A stretch of 64,000 bases of DNA from Arion vulgaris (taxonomy: Eukaryota > Mollusca > Gastropoda > Stylommatophora > Arionidae): positions 37,449,428-37,513,427 of the forward strand of contig CM036761.1 of NCBI GenBank assembly GCA_020796225.1, in the 5' to 3' direction. Positions within the stretch are counted from its first letter, which is position 1. Every line of letters begins with the position of its first letter. Shown here in pieces: positions 1-10,749 of this stretch. The notes below the pieces were generated by a model. It was not told where the DNA came from. It saw only the letters and a program-made list of their open reading frames with translations, and did no database searches. A program made the translations under genes and the position numbers.

Positions 1-634
1 CCCACACCATTTCCTGACCTGGTCTTTCCTTCTTCATGTACATATACAGACATAGATAAAGGAAGGTGGTGGCCAAGGTATAGGATAATAGTGATCAGTA
101 TAAGAGGTCACAATACATATGCACGCATACTTTCATATCCGATATATAGATACACATTTCATGCGCGTATACATTCATATATCGTAGAAATACAATGACG
201 TCAGTAGCAGTGGGCAGACCCACGGCCTTCTCTATAATGGCCGCAGCGCAGACGGCAATATTGCCATGTGACGTCACAGGCTGAGGCGGTGTATTCGCAC
301 AGACTAACTATTGTCTTTTACTATTGGGAAACGCCGATCTAGACAATACATCTTGCAGATGTTAGAAACTTGTTGGATGCATGTGTGTATTACAGAAGAA
401 GTTTTATGATGAGTAGCTATAGTTGTTGCTCTCACATACTATTTTAGTTTAATTTTATACAGAATACTTCAGAGTGAGGAGTAATTTTATACAGAATGAG
501 GAGTAATTTATATATGATTACTAGTGTACTTCCATCAGCTTATGGTAGTCTCTCATCAGTTATCCATGAATAAGTAAGCCACATGTTTGTACAACACCAC
601 AGCTTCTGGTTTGTCGTGGCCAAGAACTTTTTGT
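1..634. other. No recognised feature
   Basis: AT-rich sequence with short open frames only. I see no splice-supported exon, no repeat family shared with the rest of the window and no RNA gene. Confidence 0.5.
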
Positions 635-1015
635 ACATTATGTCGAAGGGGATCAAGTCTACATCAATCAATCAAGTGCCATGCCTGCCGGCGTAGGCGA
701 TCATGTCTACATACCAACTTTATTACATTATGTCGAATGAGATCAATAGTCTACATGACAACTCTTGATACATTATGTCGAATGAGATCAATAGTCTACA
801 TGACAACTTGATACACTATATCGAAAGAGGTCATTAGTCTACATGACAACTTTTGATACATTATGTCGAAGGAGGTCAATAGTCTATATGACAACTTTTG
901 ATACACTATGTCAAAGGACATCAATAATCTACATGCCAACTTTTGTTACATTATGTCGAAGGAGATCAAGTCTATGTGACAACTTTTGATACATTATGTC
1001 CGAAGAGATCACTAG
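635..1015. repeat. 45-bp minisatellite, degenerate
   Basis: The core acattatgtcgaaggagatc recurs at 635, 725, 770, 813, 858, 903, 948 and 991. Spacing is 43-45 bp except between the first two units, which are 90 bp apart because a short LINE-tail match lies between them. Units differ by several substitutions, so the array is old or not being homogenised. Confidence 0.85.
660..706 (-). mobile_element. Terminal fragment of a LINE (group LE)
   Basis: The stretch with gccggcgtaggcgatcatg matches, in reverse, the extreme 3' coding end of the LE tails at 8230-8275 and 30235-30285, and in the same orientation the one at 16395. Only about 45 bp is present, inside the 45-bp minisatellite. Confidence 0.5.
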
Positions 1016-1064
1016 TGATACAGGATAACAAGGGAAAACAAAATGCTGTGCCAATCAATTTTCA

Positions 1065-1295
1065 TCACACTACAACTTGATTAGCACATAAACTAAACAG
1101 TATTACACAAATATATTTATCTACTACTGAATTTTGCTCCTTTCCTTTTTGTGAAGAAGCAGCTTGCTGAGCATTGCATTGAACATTCCTGATTTTTATA
1201 TCATTGTTGAGGGAAAAAGTTGGAACCGCAGACAATAAAATATTTCTTTTTTGAGCTCTGCAGACATATACAGTACTGTCTAATGAGAATTTCAT
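1065..1295 (-). pseudogene. THAP-domain-like fragment, C-terminal box
   Basis: The minus-strand frame contains KRNILLSAVPTFSL, which resembles the AVPTIF box that closes THAP zinc-finger domains (DNA-binding C2CH fingers of THAP proteins and P-element-type transposases). A possible acceptor, ttctcattag, lies just upstream. The N-terminal CxxxC part of such a domain is on the same strand at 1784-1852, in the expected order. No full-length frame connects the two, and the sequence after the box looks unrelated. Taken alone the match is short, so a THAP origin is an inference from both pieces together. Confidence 0.4.
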
Positions 1296-1623
1296 GTAAC
1301 TGGTAGTTACAATTTGTATGACAATCTCCTTATGGTTTGACGTGGCTAAGAACTTATCTTCATATCCAGATGATATGAGAACAGATCAAGTTCAATTTAA
1401 TATGTCATAAATGCAAAACACTAAGTTTTATTGCTATACCAATTTCTTTTATCTGAAGTTTTGACCAGATGCAACTGTTCAGGGAGGAACTGGAGTTTTT
1501 TCTCTGGCACAAAACTAGTGCTTATTGTGGTGGATGATAAACTAATTGCTTCAACCAGATTATCATGTGCCATTGTCATGTAATAGTCATCAGTTGGTGC
1601 TCTTCTAAATCTTTGCATGATTT

Positions 1624-1873
1624 ACTTGTTAAATTAACTTAAATGCTACATATATAATTATAATCGTAATTTGATCTACATTTTGGTACACATCACTTAC
1701 TTGCTAGGCATCGTTATTTTGTTGTTATGTTTACAACACTGACAACAGTTATGTTTACTGAACAAGGTACTTGTTAAATTAACTTATATTATACATATAT
1801 AATTACAATCGTAATTTGATCTACATTTTGGTACACAGCACTTACTAGGCATCGTTATTTTGATGTTAAGTTT
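1624..1873. repeat. Direct duplication of about 105 bp
   Basis: Segments at about 1624-1731 and 1768-1873 are near-identical direct copies separated by about 37 bp. Both carry the THAP-like start codon region on the minus strand (ATG at 1711 and 1852). Confidence 0.85.
1784..1852 (-). pseudogene. THAP-domain-like fragment, N-terminal exon
   Basis: From the ATG at 1852 the frame reads MPSKCCVPKCRSNYD, typical of the start of a THAP domain, with the first two zinc-binding cysteines in a CVPKC arrangement. A possible donor follows (gatt then gtaatt) and the frame stops at 1784. The neighbouring duplicate starting at 1711 reads MPSK and then hits a stop, so it is broken. This may be the first exon of a decayed THAP gene or of a THAP-bearing transposase. 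The identification rests on about 15 residues plus the AVPT-like box downstream. Confidence 0.45.
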
Positions 1874-2261
1874 ACTAAAGAAGTCTGTTTGAGTCCGTAT
1901 GTTTACTAAAATGTCCATAAGTTTACTAAACACGTTTGAATAATCCGCCTCACCCTCCATCTTAAAAAATATTGCGCGAAGGCCAGTATTTACGATGACC
2001 GCACCAGGCGACACCAATATGACTGTCTGTAGTCTATAACAATTTTTGCAGCGTGTCTGCAGACTATTTATTTTTAAGAAAGGTTATAATAATGTTACCA
2101 TTATTGGTGGAATTCATGGAAGTATGAAATTCATTGTTAATGAAAGAATAAGAAAAACCACTTTAATGAATATGTGAACAATTTGCTTAGCTTGAGCCGT
2201 CAGTAATTTATTGGCTGAAAAAAGGTATATTTATGTAAGTGTAATAGTTTTGTTACTCAAA

Positions 2262-2312
2262 CCACGATACTGGGCAACAACCCGATAGCAGTGCGACGAC
2301 ATAAGATGAAGA
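2262..2312 (+). mobile_element. Very short LINE tail (group LC)
   Basis: About 50 bp including ctgggcaacaac and agcagtgcgacgacat matches the 3' end of the LC copy at 25045-25085. This is a severely 5'-truncated insertion. Confidence 0.55.
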
Positions 2313-2329
2313 ATGCATTTTTTCCCCAT

Positions 2330-2520
2330 TGTTGCTTCCCCCATCGATAAGGTACGTCAAGAACCAGTTTTAATACCATGTGATATATTGGGGAATACGG
2401 TGTTAGGCTTGCATTTTTTTTCATGACTATGGGCACAGACCGGTAATATGGGCAAAGTGGGTGGTTTGAGCAAATGCCAGGAGATATGCTTGCTTGTATA
2501 ACAAGTGATGACCATTCCAT
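2330..2520 (-). mobile_element. SINE family S6, partial
   Basis: The block around tattggggaatacggtgtta recurs at about 6765 and 60755 in this orientation, and at about 48750 reversed. The copy at 48560-48780 carries the tRNA-like head, which makes this one antisense. Head not seen here. Confidence 0.5.
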
Positions 2521-2699
2521 GCATTATATTTCTCCATCAGCCCTAGAGCGACAAATTATTATCCATGTGTACAACGGGCCTGGTTAATGAGCTCCACTTG
2601 GGCATGGTAAAGACGTGGGCATTTTGGGCACATAATTTTTGCTGACGATGGAGATATCAGCTCGCTGGCCTTTCTGGACTCTTGTCTTTTTCGCAGTCT

Positions 2700-3070
2700 C
2701 GCATGTTGCTACACCTTTATGCACAGAAGAACGTCAAGCGGAACGATCCTGTGCAGCAGCCTCCCATGTCTATTGACTGTTCCCAGGTGGATGATGGAAT
2801 TGGTTGTCTACTCTTGCCGCTAAACGTAGTGAGCTTTAATATGCGTTCCAGGGTCAGATGAGTCGCCCTTGAGTTATATCCGTGTTTATTTAGTGTGGTC
2901 TTGATATAGTCTATCCATCTTTTTCTTCGTCTTAAATTAGATTTAGTGCCTGGTCTATTTTTATTGTATGCTGTTATTGGTGGTTGGTTGTATTCCATTC
3001 TCATTAAATGTCCCAAGCCACTGCATTTGTTCTCTTTCAATGTATACAGCCTGCCATGTATCATGATCAA
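2700..3070 (-). mobile_element. LINE reverse-transcriptase C-terminal fragment (group LC)
   Basis: The minus-strand frame contains GLGHLMRMEY, then an RRRKRWIDYIKTTL stretch and a TLERILKL stretch. This is the usual order of the C-terminal tail of non-LTR retrotransposon ORF2 proteins: a W/GH..RM motif, a basic GRP..RW motif and a final D/E-R motif. Reverse-transcriptase and endonuclease domains are absent. A 5'-truncated dead copy. Confidence 0.75.
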
Positions 3071-3074
3071 AATC

Positions 3075-5205
3075 GAATGTTTATAGTGAATGAAGCCTTG
3101 AACGTGTCTGTAAATCGCTCATTTCTTGGCCTTTCTGGTAGCGTTTGTCTGTAGGTATCTATCCATAAAATAGCATTTTTGGTAGTGGAAGTTTTTGCAT
3201 GTGACAACTCGTAGCCGATCCGATGCATCGTATTTGTGACTGTGTAAGGATGGTGTCAATGCTAGGGATGCCACATTTTCCCAGAACGACAGTATCCGTC
3301 GGTGTGTATTGTTAGAGCAAGAGACAGAAGTGTTGCATATATATATTTCTGCAAGAATTCGAGGCGAAGACCTCAACTAATAGGATAACATGTACCTATG
3401 AGTCATGGTACTACACACTTCCACTCCAAGCAACATTATATGCTCGGCATAGTTAACCCTTGCACTTTTGTCTTGAAGCAGCTCCCTATCACGCTTGGAT
3501 GACTACATACGATATGGGCGTTGTCGAACTTTGATGCTCCAGGAATGTTCATTATGGTGTCAGTTTCTCTAGGAAATCGTGACGTTCGGAAATAAACGCG
3601 TCTGAAATATTCACAGATAAGAAGTGGGCGTGTCGTTTCTCCATTGACAAAAACGAGAATAACACAGCCATGACACCAGACAAGTACGGGGCAGATAGAC
3701 ACCAGTACATACCAGGAAGTAAGCCTTTACATTCTTAAAGTGACATGCTATGTAGATTGACGAAATCGATGTCTCATCGCAATGAATCACTCCTCATTTT
3801 GATTTTCATTCAAGTTGTAAATTTTGTTTTCGCAAAGCCATGATATTAAACTGTTTCATTGCCTCTCTTTTTGTTGTCTAGAATGTAATTACCTTATTTC
3901 TTGCCTTCGCAAAAGTATTCAAATTAATCAGATTTTTATATCATGTCTCTACATAACCTAAAATGTGTCTATGTGTGCATATCGGGGCGACAACAATTTC
4001 CAAATTTTCTTGTGTGAAAACCAGGGTTATACCATTAACCAATGTCATAAGAGCCACCAGTGGAGTCACTAGAATTGACTATTTATAAATATATTCATAA
4101 ATTGAACACCGTCCGTCGATGAGCAAGTCCAGATCAAAGTGGCTGTACTACTCAGACTGAATATGCTCACAAAAGCAATCATCTGATTTTTATGTGCTCA
4201 ATAGCAAGTACAAGCACGGAACCCGCAAGGAAAATGAACAATAAGAAGGCCCCTAAACAGACATGTAGACGAAGTCTTCTTGAGGAACTGAAGAGTGCTC
4301 GACTATCCTTGTAGACCATAAAGAAAAGAGTCCAGAGACCGAGACAAGTGGTAAACAACTGTTGAGGCACTATGCTCCCCGAGGAGCGGAGAGAAATAAG
4401 TAATTGCAAGTATTATCGTATATGAAAATTCGTTAAAACATAAAACCTGCACTTTGTCCCCCAAACCAAATCAGAGTTATTCCCATCTCTCTTGAAAATG
4501 TACCTCATTCAGGTAGAATTGCTTTCATCAAGTGCGTCATTGAGAAACTGAAGCAACAAAAGTATCGCATATTGTAAAATCTAACTTCACAGCAGTGTTT
4601 GTAAGATTCCACACATTCTTATTGTTCAGTCAAGGGTAACAACGTTGATTCATCTGTATGACGAGCAGGAGAGAAACTATGGTCATACGAACAGGAAAAT
4701 AGAACCACTTTATGAGAGAAAAACACAAAAACACGTTACGGTATCCGAGAAAGGAGGGAAAGAGGGGATGGAGAATGAAATGTCAAGGTTATTTCAACCA
4801 GATTATTTAAACAAAAATTAATAATAATCCCTCTTGAATTCTTTACTTGCTAAAGGTCTTTGGTAGTAGCGTCGATGAAATATGTTGTACTTTGAAAAAA
4901 TACCTTACTTCAGTCTTATAATATTTCGACTATATTACATCCAGTTCTAAGAGATATTCAAAGTTGGCTTTGGTGTTTGTCTATATCAAGTTTACATCAA
5001 ATTAATATCGACACCAGTCTAGTCTCGTTATAGAAGCACATTAGAAATATAACACACAAAGCTCACAATTCTTACAAAGTACAATAACAGGCAATATTGA
5101 CGCTTCAACCAAAAGAAAGCAAATGAATACAAAAATACAGATAAAATGAAAAACGACGACACAGTAGAAAACAATAAACATAATTAATAAGGAGTCTAAT
5201 AAACA
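3075..5205. other. No recognised gene
   Basis: Contains several minus-strand open frames of 75-95 codons (for example 4179-4409, whose last 40 residues look membrane-spanning, and 3436-3702). None has supporting splice sites, recognisable family motifs or a repeat match in the window. Confidence 0.4.
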
Positions 5206-5209
5206 TGAG

Positions 5210-5285
5210 TGACTCACAGAGCGTCTGGCCTAATGGATTAGAGTGCGGCTCAATGCGGAGAACCGTGTTTAATTCACGGTAAGAC
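5210..5285 (+). mobile_element. tRNA-like sequence, probable SINE head
   Basis: ctggcctaatggattag resembles an internal A box. A T-arm-like stem follows, ccgtg and cacgg around a 7-base loop holding a degenerate B box. The acceptor arms do not pair well, so a working tRNA gene is unlikely. Confidence 0.4.
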
Positions 5286-5754
5286 CAACGGATTTTTAAA
5301 ATGTGGGCATAAATGAAAAATCTTAACATGAACAGCTTCGCTGCAATTGCACTAGTCATGTGGCCATTAAATTTCTCAGGCTCACGTCTCACACCGACCT
5401 AAGAAACGGTACTACAGACAGTAACGACCAGTTTTTTTTTAATACTCAGAGCGGAATGATGGGCACAAGTCTTGAGCTGTAAAATTATGTGCGCGACACA
5501 GTGCATAAAGCACAGGAATTTAGAGTGTTACGCCCATAAGTTCTAAATGCACTACGATTTTCTAGGAAACAAAACTGCAATCATCAATTGAATACAATCC
5601 CAGCTAGACATTGAAGGCTTGAGTGTCACACCACGAAGATGTCAGACCTATTATTAGTACTAAGCACGTGATATTGTTTGTTGACGCAAACACATACCGG
5701 CGTCTCTGACATATTCTATATAGGTTAGGGAGAACACTGTCTAAACTGGAAGTT

Positions 5755-5779
5755 TTGTGTGTGTGTGTGTGTGTGTGTA
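5755..5779. repeat. (TG)n microsatellite
   Basis: About twelve uninterrupted TG dinucleotides. Confidence 0.95.
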
Positions 5780-5904
5780 AAGCTTGCAAATCCATTTGGC
5801 AATCTAAGAATGTAAACAAATCACTATACATGACTTGTCAACGCATGAAAGTTGATCAGACTATCTATAACATCCCATACATCAATCCAAAAGGTACTTG
5901 GTTG

Positions 5905-5985
5905 GCTCCCTCGTGGAGCCATCGGAATATTTTTCCAGAGACCCCTGATCAGTATAGGCGATATCGAGTTCCTAGTATGTTTCAT
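5905..5985 (+). mobile_element. SINE family S5, fragment
   Basis: The block with ccagagacccctgatcag and gatatcgagttcctag is shared with 58245-58300 (same strand) and with 42235-42330 (opposite strand). Confidence 0.5.
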
Positions 5986-6173
5986 CTGCTACCGTATGAC
6001 TGTAGATGGTACCATCTGCAATTATTAAACCCACTGCCTTGTGGGTCAGCACGTTTATGCAGAAGGCTAGAGGAGTAAAACTTGACCACACATTCGGAGG
6101 GAGTGACGCTAAGGCAGTTGATGGTTATGTGTGTATTTCATTCCATCTTGTGGCATTCTCTGCAAACCCTGCT

Positions 6174-6465
6174 TCATCATCATCATCATCACCTTTCAAC
6201 TCCCATCGGAGCACAGGTCTTCAACAAACTTCTTCCATCTCTTCCTCTCTCTTGCCATCCCTTCCAATTCTTTCCATGTTTTGCCTATCCTCTTTATATC
6301 CGCCTCCAGCTCTCTTCTCCAGGTCTGCCTAGGCCTTCCCCTACTCCTCTTTCCCTGCGGGTTCCAAAACAATGCCTGTCTTGCGATGCTTCCGGTCGGT
6401 CTTCTCAATGTATGTCCTATCCGTCGCAAGCGTCTCTTCCTGAGCCTCTCTCCTTTTAAAAAAAA
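6174..6465 (-). mobile_element. LINE C-terminal fragment (group LA)
   Basis: The minus-strand frame reads [20 protein letters not shown], then a KRSRGRPRQTWRREL motif and a final KFVEDLC motif. This is the standard tail of a common non-LTR retrotransposon ORF2. The 3' end on the minus strand finishes in a (GAT)n run, seen here as catcatcat at 6176. Nearly the same sequence occurs at 7561-7905 in the opposite orientation and at 59765-60140 in this one. Confidence 0.85.
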
Positions 6466-6744
6466 AACAAAAAACTCTGCTTAATCCCAAACAATGAAAC
6501 TGTAGGGTAGAGAAGTTTGTGCAAAATGGACAAGGCACACTGCCCATATTAGCTGCCCAGGCTGGGCATAAATGGAGAGGACTTAGGGATGAGCTGAAAG
6601 ACAAGATAGACGAAGCACAAACTCTTAAATTGTCACAGTAAAACACTTGCCAATTGACCGTCTGTAAAGATGAAAAAGGCCATATACACAAAGAAGATAA
6701 TATAGATACACATCAAAAGGTCATTTAAAAAAAAAAGTTAAGAA

Positions 6745-6965
6745 CCCGTTTTACTATCAAGAGGTATATTGGGGAATATGGTTTTAGACCTGTACTGTTT
6801 TTTTAAAATAACTAACGGTACATGATTTGTGATGTTGTAAACACCCCGCCGGCCGCCTGTACTTACAAGCGTTTCTTCGGCACCAACTGGGGCTAGGTCA
6901 CCCGGGTAAAATCCTACTTCAACTGGGGGATTTGTTCCTTTGACAACGCTCCTACAAAACAAGCG
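6745..6965 (-). mobile_element. SINE family S6
   Basis: Antisense copy. Its order of blocks mirrors the sense copy at 48560-48780: a tattggggaatatggtttta block, then gccggccgcctgtacttac, a cacc-ctgggg-ctaggtc block and finally a remnant of the head. Confidence 0.55.
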
Positions 6966-6969
6966 CACC

Positions 6970-7560
6970 AACTACTATTATATCGCGGCACTCAATACCA
7001 GAGCTACGCACTGATTACAGAGACTGTCATCATTTATGAACACATTGTTTAATAGTGGATAGTTTTTTAACAGCTTGGGCAACTATCTCTCAACAGAACA
7101 ACACAATCTAATCTCATAACACAGCTCCACCCTTTACTACTTATTACTCATATATGGATCTATATTTTAAGTTACTATTAATAAGTCTTGGCGGTTAAGA
7201 CTATATTTAGAACGGTATTTATAGCAAACACGACCTGCAATCAATACCACAATTAAAACATTCTTTTTTTTGCTGTGAATATTTAACTCCGTCAACGACG
7301 AGTCCATGTCCATGTTACGATCAGAACAAATCAGATAGTATGCTATCTCCGAAATGATAGTCGGCTGTAAAGCATTTTCAACATAGTCTCTTGCCATGGT
7401 GGTATATTAAGGCAAATTATTTTTATCCACAATTTAAAAAAAAATAACTTTTCATGGAATACAGTTTTCTTTCTCTTGTCCGATGAAACAATTTTACGTT
7501 CAAGTAAACTCATGATTTAACGGACTGATTATTGGTAGGCAATGGAAACGGCAATTGAAT
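6970..7560. other. No recognised feature
   Basis: AT-rich sequence with a 76-codon minus-strand frame (7167-7397) that I cannot assign. Confidence 0.4.
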
Positions 7561-7905
7561 ATAGGGACTGAGATGGTATGATAAGATTACAAATGAAGAA
7601 CTCAGAAAGAACTAAACAGATACCAGTGGAGAAAGGGCTAAAGAAGAGACGATGGTGATGGATAGGACACACATTGAGAAGACCGACCGGAAGCATTCCG
7701 AGACAGGCAATATTTTGGAACCCGCAGGGAAAGAGGAGTAGGAGAAGATATACCTAGACATACTTGGAGAAGAGAGCTGGAGACTGATATGAAAAGGATA
7801 GGTAAAACATGGAAAGAATTGGAAGGGATGGCAGGAGAGAGAAAGAGCTGGAAAAAGTTTGTTGAAGACCTGTGCTCCGTTGTGAGTTGAAAAGTGAAGA
7901 AGAAT
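7561..7905 (+). mobile_element. LINE C-terminal fragment (group LA)
   Basis: Plus-strand copy of the LA tail: [18 protein letters not shown], a damaged GRP-type motif (premature stop at about 7757), KTWKELEGMA and KKFVEDLC. Frameshifts and stops show it is inactive. Confidence 0.8.
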
Positions 7906-8059
7906 GGAAAAGGGGTTGGGAGAAGTATGTAGTGTAAAGACCAGAGAATACAAACTGAACTCGCTCACCTCTCTTCTCCATTTTTATTTGAACTATGAGC
8001 AAATGAAAAGATAGTATATTTAAGAATAATGTATACTACTTGTACAATGTATAATACGA

Positions 8060-8275
8060 ATCATACAATCAATGAACTTCGGGCATGTAATGCGAAGACA
8101 AGGATTAGAACATCTGATAACAACGGGTAAAACTCAGGGAAAAGAGCTCGAGGAAGGCAGAGGGAAAAGTTGTTGGATGTTCTGATTAACTGCACCAAGG
8201 AGAGAGAGAGAGAGAGAGAGAGAGAGTTGTGGAGAGACATGATCGCCTACGCCGGCTAGGCACTTGATTGATACC
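8060..8275 (+). mobile_element. LINE C-terminal fragment (group LE) with internal (GA)n
   Basis: The frame reads FGHVMRRQGLEHLITTGK, a basic stretch, then LWRDMIAYAG. The same motifs occur at 29946-30290. A pure (GA)n run at about 8200-8227 lies inside the former coding region, between the basic motif and the terminal LWRD motif. Confidence 0.75.
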
Positions 8276-8289
8276 ACTTGTTAATTGAA

Positions 8290-8975
8290 GGAAACAAAGT
8301 AATGACATCTTTAACACTTGTGTTACATAAAAAGACGAGTCATTGGCGAAGGACAGATAGAAGGCAGACGTCACGAAAGAAGAAATAACAATATGATCAT
8401 GTTAAGAGATGGATATATACATAGTCTTGTCAGAATATACATGTAGAGGGAAACACAAACTATATTACTGATTCATTGCAGCCAACCATCGATGAAGAGA
8501 TGGGCAGTTATCTGATCTGATACTACACACTTGTCAGATAAGAACAATAAAGTTAGTACATATTATGAGGATAACTTTATATAAGGTATCAACATGTTAA
8601 GTTTCACCACCATCTAGTCGAAATGTGAACAAAATATTGTTATTTGTGAGAACATTATGCGAGATTCCTTTCAACCATTATTAATCAGACCATTAAGAGA
8701 TTCCATTCCAATCACTCACTAAGCGTGCTGGAGAACTCGGTCCACATAACGTGTGACACTATTTCTATTAAAGGGACATAACCGTATGCGTGTTATTTCC
8801 TCGTCTGTTAACACCGTGTTCCATTTTGTGTTTGTATATCACATGGGGAACAAGGTGTGCTAAAGTTCTCATACAATAAAATGGAAAGTGCCTGCAACTA
8901 AATCAACCGTATCTTTTCGAGTGGCCCAATTACTGGATCCGGTACTATTTCTAATAATACGGTTCTGGTAAATTG
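8290..8975. other. No recognised feature
   Basis: Unique-looking AT-rich sequence with no exon, RNA gene or window repeat recognised. Confidence 0.4.
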
Positions 8976-8979
8976 CAAA

Positions 8980-9235
8980 TATCTCGCCCGTGTGGTGCCG
9001 GGGCCCACAAGGGAAGCAAAGAATAGCAAAACTGCAACTTACAAGGCACGTCGTAAGAGGCGACTGATGTAGGACCTAGGAAGCTACCTAGTAAATAAAA
9101 AGCATCGCAGAAATCGGATGTGTTGGCCTACTTGTAGGCGCATAACTGGCACAACGTACAATCGCTCTTAGTCTCATTACATATCACAAAGAACTGTTTA
9201 ACAAGGGAACCAATTGGAGCGTTCGAAGAAGAAGA
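8980..9235 (+). mobile_element. SINE family S3
   Basis: A block of about 250 bp shared with 14034-14290, 62728-62975 and (reversed) 18925-19165. Landmarks are gcaaagaatag, gtcgtaagaggcgact, agcatcgcagaaatcggatg, caatcgctcttag and a 3' (gaa)n tail after gagcgttcg. A tRNA-like head is not obvious. The 3' 80 bp forms part of the left inverted-repeat arm. Confidence 0.8.
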
Positions 9236-9353
9236 AGAAGCACTCAACGATTAATTCAGATTTTGAAAATCGCTATCGACCGTAATATCTACTAAAGAGA
9301 GAAAAACACAGCCGTTTAAATGTGTTTCTCTTTCTCTGTTGCTTAAAAAATGT
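9158..9353 (+). repeat. Left arm of a long inverted repeat
   Basis: These 196 bp are matched almost base for base by the reverse complement of 10390-10586. The arm spans the last 80 bp of the S3 SINE and about 115 bp of flanking non-SINE sequence. The spacer between the arms is about 1.04 kb. Confidence 0.95.
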
Positions 9354-9718
9354 TTATGCTCATAACGAATAGAGGCAAATGTGTAGCTAAATAATGTCAC
9401 ACTTAATCTAAAACAATGCATGTTTACGCCTAATATTAATTTCTTTCCAGATTATTCGGTTTCACAAAGCGTGTCCTTAAACCAACTAGAACATTAGTTA
9501 CATGTTCTGGTGACTACATTCCATTTAAGGAGTGCGCAACAATGCGACCCTCGTATGCATCCCGGGATCCCTTATTAGGAAAAAAAGAATAGAGCCACTG
9601 CAATACACCAAGCATACCATAAAAGTCGACAGGTACGTGCACTGAGCTAGCAATATAACACCAACAGTTATGTTTTCGCTCATACTTCCTCAGGGAGGAG
9701 GATATTTATGATATAAAT

Positions 9719-9913
9719 TTTTTTATCCCGATTCAGAAGCACTTGAGCTTTCAGCTCTTCGGCTCGGCGCCATGGACATCGTAACCCTTCGGTTCGGTGC
9801 CACGAACACCGTAAATCTAGGGAACCTGTGGCTTTTCTGCCAGCCTGCGGAATTGAACTGCACTCACAGAGGGCTAGTCACCCTCTGACGCGCTACGAAC
9901 ACGCTGGGCAGGA
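9719..9913 (-). mobile_element. SINE family S1, tRNA-derived
   Basis: Minus-strand tRNA-derived SINE. Sister copies show a B box matching ggttcaattcc; here the head is damaged. It ends with an A-rich tail, seen as poly-T at about 9719. Same family at 17833, 32068 and 43970, all on the minus strand. Confidence 0.8.
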
Positions 9914-10300
9914 TTAATTTCAAACATTTCATATGCAGTCAATTTTATGGACATTTGATGCTAAAGAAAGACATTCTAAAAATGATAAGGTCATTAGAAA
10001 AATATACATGGTACACAATTTAAATGGAATTTAATGTTAGAAGTGTCCTCATTTCGGAAGATCAAAATATGACAACTCTACATTACAGGTTATTTTAAAG
10101 AAATGTTAAGACTATTGATGACATTATGTGGTTTAATATTAATGAAAAAAAGCTTCATACAATAACAGCAAGTCAAGGCTACTGAAATTTTATGACGATA
10201 TCATGAAGTACAAAGTCAGTACAAATCGTATGTCGCTATAGTGACAAGATTATATGACGCAACGATTAAGAAAACAAGTGTAGATCTGTAATTATATGAT

Positions 10301-10745
10301 GAAAATGAAAATCGTGGCATATCCCAAAGGACGTAGCCATCAACCACAGTATACAAGTCGTTGATTTTCTAGGCACCACTTATACTTATACATTTTTTAA
10401 GCAAGAGAGAAAGAGAAACACATTTAAACGGCTGTGTTTTTTTTCTCTTTAGTAGATATTACGGTCGATAGCGATTTTCAAAATCTGAATTAATCGTTGA
10501 GTGCTTCTTCTTCTTCTTCGAACGCTCCAATTGGTTCCCTTGTTAAACAGTTCTTTGTGATATGTAATGAGACTAAGAGCGATTGTTCAGTAGTTTGCCA
10601 TTGCTTTCTGAACGGGTGGCGCCATCGTCCTTTTGTTAAAATCAACGGAAACAATTTGCAAGCAAACTGTCCGCAGCGTGATTCGAACTCAGAACGTCGG
10701 GGTTAATAGACAGAGTCACTAACCCCTAGGCCACAGACGCCACTA
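10301..10745 (-). mobile_element. SINE family S2, split by an insertion
   Basis: The tail half (10301-10389, with atgaaaatcgtggcatatcc and gtcgttgattttctaggcac) and head half (10587-10745, starting tcagtagtttgccattgc and ending in a tRNA-like head with A box and B-box-like agttcgaatca) are contiguous in other S2 copies such as 54064-54312. Here the 197-bp right arm of the inverted repeat sits between them. Confidence 0.85.
10390..10586 (-). repeat. Right arm of a long inverted repeat, inserted in S2
   Basis: Reverse-complement copy of 9158-9353 with only a handful of differences (mainly a homopolymer length change and a c/g switch near the inner end). It interrupts an S2 SINE. Because it carries a partial S3 tail plus that copy's own flanking sequence, the left arm is the likely source. 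Confidence 0.95.
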
Positions 10746-10749
10746 ATTA

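Noticed and set aside
4179..4409. Small membrane protein gene on the minus strand
   Set aside because: Hydrophobic end only, with no family match, no splice sites and no upstream signals; could be chance.
5210..5285. Functional tRNA gene
   Set aside because: T-arm-like stem is present but the acceptor stem does not pair and the B box is off consensus.
6082..6484. Three overlapping plus-strand open frames of 108-125 codons
   Set aside because: They are shadows of the LA LINE tail encoded on the other strand.
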